This document shows, piece by piece, positions 61,656-64,000 of a stretch of DNA of 64,000 bases. Origin of the DNA: Paraburkholderia sp. LEh10. GTDB lineage: Bacteria > Pseudomonadota > Gammaproteobacteria > Burkholderiales > Burkholderiaceae. The DNA is taken from assembly GCF_017814945.1 (NCBI RefSeq), contig NZ_JAGIPX010000011.1, positions 124,001 to 188,000 of the forward strand, given 5' to 3'. The number at the start of each line of letters is the position of its first letter. Positions within the stretch are counted from its first letter, which is position 1. The translations under genes were made by a program, and so were the position numbers. The notes beneath the pieces are model-generated. The model made no database searches, was not told the origin of the DNA, and saw nothing but the letters and a program-made list of their open reading frames with translations.

Positions 61656-61806
61656 CGCTCCCGACCTTTCGTCGAGAATCTTAGCGCAGCGGCGCTAACA
61701 CTTAAATGCTGCTTTCATTCCAAATACCGAACCCATATGTGCGCAAGCACACGTAAACCGCTTTGAATTGATGCATCTGGTTTCTACGATTTCAGATGTG
61801 CCGGCC

Positions 61807-61950
61807 TTACTCAGGCAAAAAATCGAAATCTAAATCTGAACGCCGCGCACCTCTGATCATAACGTCCCAGCAATCCTTAGCCGTCAAGCTGACATCACGT
61901 CGTGTCGAGAAATACAGTGCTCGCGCTTTTCTCAAAAAGAAGCGCCGCAT
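61807..61950 (-). CDS. Possible 47-residue protein
   Basis: MRRFFLRKARALYFSTRRDV and SLTAKDCWDVMIRGARRSDL make a basic frame divergent from the S53 gene. It has no clear ribosome binding site or known family and may be chance. Confidence 0.2.
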   Translation of the reverse strand: MRRFFLRKARALYFSTRRDVSLTAKDCWDVMIRGARRSDLDFDFLPE

Positions 61951-62025
61951 GGCGTTGTCCGTTTTATGAGGTGCCAAACCTGAAACGGCCCGTTGTATGT
62001 CGATACTGTTGAAGGAGACTTCATC

Positions 62026-63630
62026 ATGGCTCAATACGTTCCGCTGCCCGGAAGCCAGAAAAACGTGTTACCGAACTCGCGACTCGCAGGACCCGCCGAT
62101 CCGTCGACCCTGGCAAGCGTCACCGTGCGAATTCGATCGGTTAGCGACCCCGCCACGCTCGTTCAAAAGGCGTATGAACTTGCGAAAACTCCGCTTGCGG
62201 ATCGCAAATACCTGACGCACGAAGAACTGGCCGAGCAGCACGGTGCAAGCAAAGAAGATCTCGACATGATCGAGCACTTCGCTCAACAACATGACCTCAA
62301 GGTAGCCCATCGAAGTGCAGGCGAGCGCGCGGTTGTGTTGCAAGGCAGATTAGGTGATCTGCTCGGAGCCTTTCATGCAGATGTGCAGATGTACCACCAC
62401 GCTGCAGGCACATACCGCGGAAGGCGAGGCGAGATTTCGCTGCCACAGGAATTAAGCAAGATCGTCACGGGCGTATTCGGCTTCGACACACGTCCAAAGC
62501 ATCGAGAACCACATCGCCAGAAAAGCGCGGCGCAGAATGGGCCGGGCAACGGTAACGGCGTGGCTGCAACGGTGTTCGCAAAGCGCTACAACTTCCCGCC
62601 ACAACTGGACGGTACCGGACAAACCATTGGGATCATCGAACTCGGCGGAGGTTATCGGAGAAGCGATCTCAACGCGTTCTTCAAGGAGATCGGCGTGCCA
62701 ACGCCGCAGGTGTCATCCGTTTCAATTGACCACGCCGGTAATCATCCGTCTACGCCGGACTCTGACGATGGTGAGGTAATGCTCGACATCGAAGTTGCAG
62801 GTGCGGTGGCGCCCAAAGCCAAATACGTCGTGTACTTTGCGCCTAACGTCGGCGACCAGGGTTTTCTGGATGCAATCAGCGCGGCAATCCACGACTCTGA
62901 AAGAAAACCTGACGTGATATCTATCAGTTGGGGCAGCCCGGAAGTTTCGACGGATCAGCAAGGCCTGAATGCCTATCATGAACTATTCGCAGCTGCGGCT
63001 TCCTTGGGCATTACGGTATGCGCCGCATCGGGCGACCACGGCACAGCAAATCTGGACGCGGGACATTGGGACGGCAAGATTCATGTCAACCACCCTGCGT
63101 GTGACGATTTGGTGCTGGGTTGCGGTGGCACGCAGATCACGGGCGGCAAGGACATCGTATGGAACGACGACACGCCGTTCGACGTCAACGTGCAAGGAGG
63201 AGGCGGCTGGGCAACCGGAGGCGGAGTCAGCGCGGCCTTTCCAGTGCCGGCCTATCAAAAGAATGCCGGGATTGATCCCGTGTCGATCGACTCTGGGACG
63301 GCGGGCCGCGGTGTTCCGGACATTGCGATGAGTGCGACGAACTACTTTACGCGTGTCGATACCTCAGAAGGACCGTCGGGCGGGACGAGCGCCGTCGCGC
63401 CGTTGATGGCTGCCCTTGTCGCTCAGATTAACCAGGGCAAAGGTAAGAACGTGGGCTTCCTGAATCCGTTCCTGTACGCGAACGCGTCAAAGGGCATCTT
63501 TAATGACGTAACGTCTGGAACCAATGCCATCAAGAACACAATCAAGGGGTACCAAGCGGCCAATGGCTGGGACGCATGTACAGGACTCGGCACCCCGGAC
63601 GGCACGGCGATCCTGAATCACTTGGCGTAA
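62026..63630 (+). CDS. S53 family (sedolisin/kumamolisin-like) serine peptidase
   Basis: A 534-residue acid-type serine-carboxyl peptidase precursor. A pro-domain of about 180 residues (VTVRIRSVSDPATL ... LLGAFHADVQMYHHAAGTYRG) precedes the subtilisin-like domain. The Glu and Asp of the catalytic triad are in DGEVMLDIEVAG, the oxyanion Asp in AASGDHGT, and the Ser in SGGTSAVAPLMAAL. No Sec signal is visible; many S53 proteins are secreted through other signals or stay in the periplasm. GAAGGAGACTTCATC before the ATG is a strong ribosome binding site. It digests proteins at low pH in studied relatives. Confidence 0.93.
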   Translation: MAQYVPLPGSQKNVLPNSRLAGPADPSTLASVTVRIRSVSDPATLVQKAYELAKTPLADRKYLTHEELAEQHGASKEDLDMIEHFAQQHDLKVAHRSAGERAVVLQGRLGDLLGAFHADVQMYHHAAGTYRGRRGEISLPQELSKIVTGVFGFDTRPKHREPHRQKSAAQNGPGNGNGVAATVFAKRYNFPPQLDGTGQTIGIIELGGGYRRSDLNAFFKEIGVPTPQVSSVSIDHAGNHPSTPDSDDGEVMLDIEVAGAVAPKAKYVVYFAPNVGDQGFLDAISAAIHDSERKPDVISISWGSPEVSTDQQGLNAYHELFAAAASLGITVCAASGDHGTANLDAGHWDGKIHVNHPACDDLVLGCGGTQITGGKDIVWNDDTPFDVNVQGGGGWATGGGVSAAFPVPAYQKNAGIDPVSIDSGTAGRGVPDIAMSATNYFTRVDTSEGPSGGTSAVAPLMAALVAQINQGKGKNVGFLNPFLYANASKGIFNDVTSGTNAIKNTIKGYQAANGWDACTGLGTPDGTAILNHLA

Positions 63631-63761
63631 CGCGGGCGTCTTGAGGAAGAGCCGTTGGCAGGTGTGGGCCGGAGCGAGGTGCGGCAAACGAGGGCCGCCG
63701 CGCTTGGTGCCCGCCGACAACAGACGTGCCAGCCTTGGGCAGGTCCGATTAGAGAGCGGAG

Positions 63762-64000
63762 ATGAACGATAAACAGTCCCCACCACCGAGCGCCGACTAT
63801 GTTCCAGGTTCCTCTTCTGTCTATGGCCTCGCTCGCGACGTGTCTGTTTGCCAGCGGCTACTTTCGTTTGCCGCACAGCATGGCATTGAGATTCAGGAAA
63901 AGCATCTCAGCGCCGTGGGCCGTGCAGTAGATGCGCGGTCGAGAAACGTCTGGATCGCCGTTGATATCGCGTCCTTTTACGAGGCCTATGCCGCGATTTC
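63762..64000 (+). CDS. Unknown protein, cut by the window end
   Basis: The frame MNDKQSPPPSADYVPGSSSV ... WIAVDIASFYEAYAAI is open to the last base, giving 79 residues. It starts 131 bases after the S53 stop, with AGAGCGGAG adjoining the ATG. The visible part has a Pro/Ser-rich start and then helices; no family is recognised. Confidence 0.6.
   Translation, partial: MNDKQSPPPSADYVPGSSSVYGLARDVSVCQRLLSFAAQHGIEIQEKHLSAVGRAVDARSRNVWIAVDIASFYEAYAAI

Larger units (their letters stand above)
61406..62025. other. Region with a patatin remnant upstream of the S53 peptidase gene
   Basis: These 620 bases contain the decayed patatin-like fragment at 61446-61655 and a doubtful short frame at 61807-61950. 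The S53 ribosome binding site lies at the end. Confidence 0.5.

Noticed and set aside
1..64000. CRISPR arrays, tRNA or rRNA genes
   Set aside because: No regularly spaced repeats and no cloverleaf or rRNA-like sequence was noticed on either strand; a covariance-model scan would be decisive.

Overview
The window reads as a chromosomal or megaplasmid segment of a Burkholderiaceae bacterium (Paraburkholderia, Caballeronia or Burkholderia type). The main clues are a DUF4148 small exported protein, an OpcP-like general porin, a BON-domain protein, S53 peptidase and MCP types usual in that group, moderately high G+C, and AGGAG-type ribosome binding sites. No tRNA, rRNA or CRISPR array was seen. The two outermost genes are cut by the window ends.

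From about 2 to 36.6 kb lies a large catabolic and transport gene set. It holds a branched-chain-amino-acid-type ABC transporter with a fused LivH-LivM permease, LivF and LivG, two paralogous substrate-binding proteins far from the permease, and a porin. It also holds a cytochrome P450 with a [2Fe-2S] ferredoxin and a ferredoxin reductase, a LeuC/LeuD-type hydro-lyase, a CaiB-type CoA-transferase, an HMG-CoA-lyase-type enzyme, an acyl-CoA synthetase, an SCP2-type thiolase and an alpha/beta hydrolase. Short-chain and medium-chain dehydrogenases, a WrbA-type flavoprotein, and several small SnoaL, VOC, EthD and NIPSNAP proteins complete it. The parts suggest uptake and P450-initiated breakdown of a hydrophobic, probably methyl-branched or terpenoid-like compound through CoA thioesters; the substrate cannot be read from sequence.

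The most striking signal is a repeated dyad, GTCCCC-N5/6-GGGGAC, in the intergenic regions in front of these operons and not upstream of genes elsewhere in the window. In eight of eight clear copies the hexamer starting 23 bases after the dyad has A at its second and T at its last position, as in a -10 box. The porin and liv operons keep only the promoter-proximal half plus a -10-like hexamer. One copy sits in front of the only LuxR-type regulator gene. I infer one regulon controlled by that regulator from class-II-type promoters.

From 36.8 to 47.3 kb is an accessory stretch: an M48 membrane peptidase, unknown membrane and cytoplasmic proteins, a decayed gene copy with an internal 40-base inversion, two strong palindromes, an ApeA-like HEPN protein (a candidate phage-defence factor), a lipoprotein, an IS110-family (IS1111-type) insertion sequence with 13-bp subterminal inverted repeats, and a 138-bp MITE-like element beside it.

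From 48.3 to 64 kb come a chemoreceptor, an orphan ThDP-dependent enzyme, a convergent overlapping pair (unknown protein plus DUF488), a putative zinc peptidase, a near-consensus LexA box, a hybrid sensor kinase, the intact parent of the decayed gene, a small P-loop protein with a helical neighbour, a patatin remnant, an S53 (sedolisin) peptidase and a gene cut by the window end.
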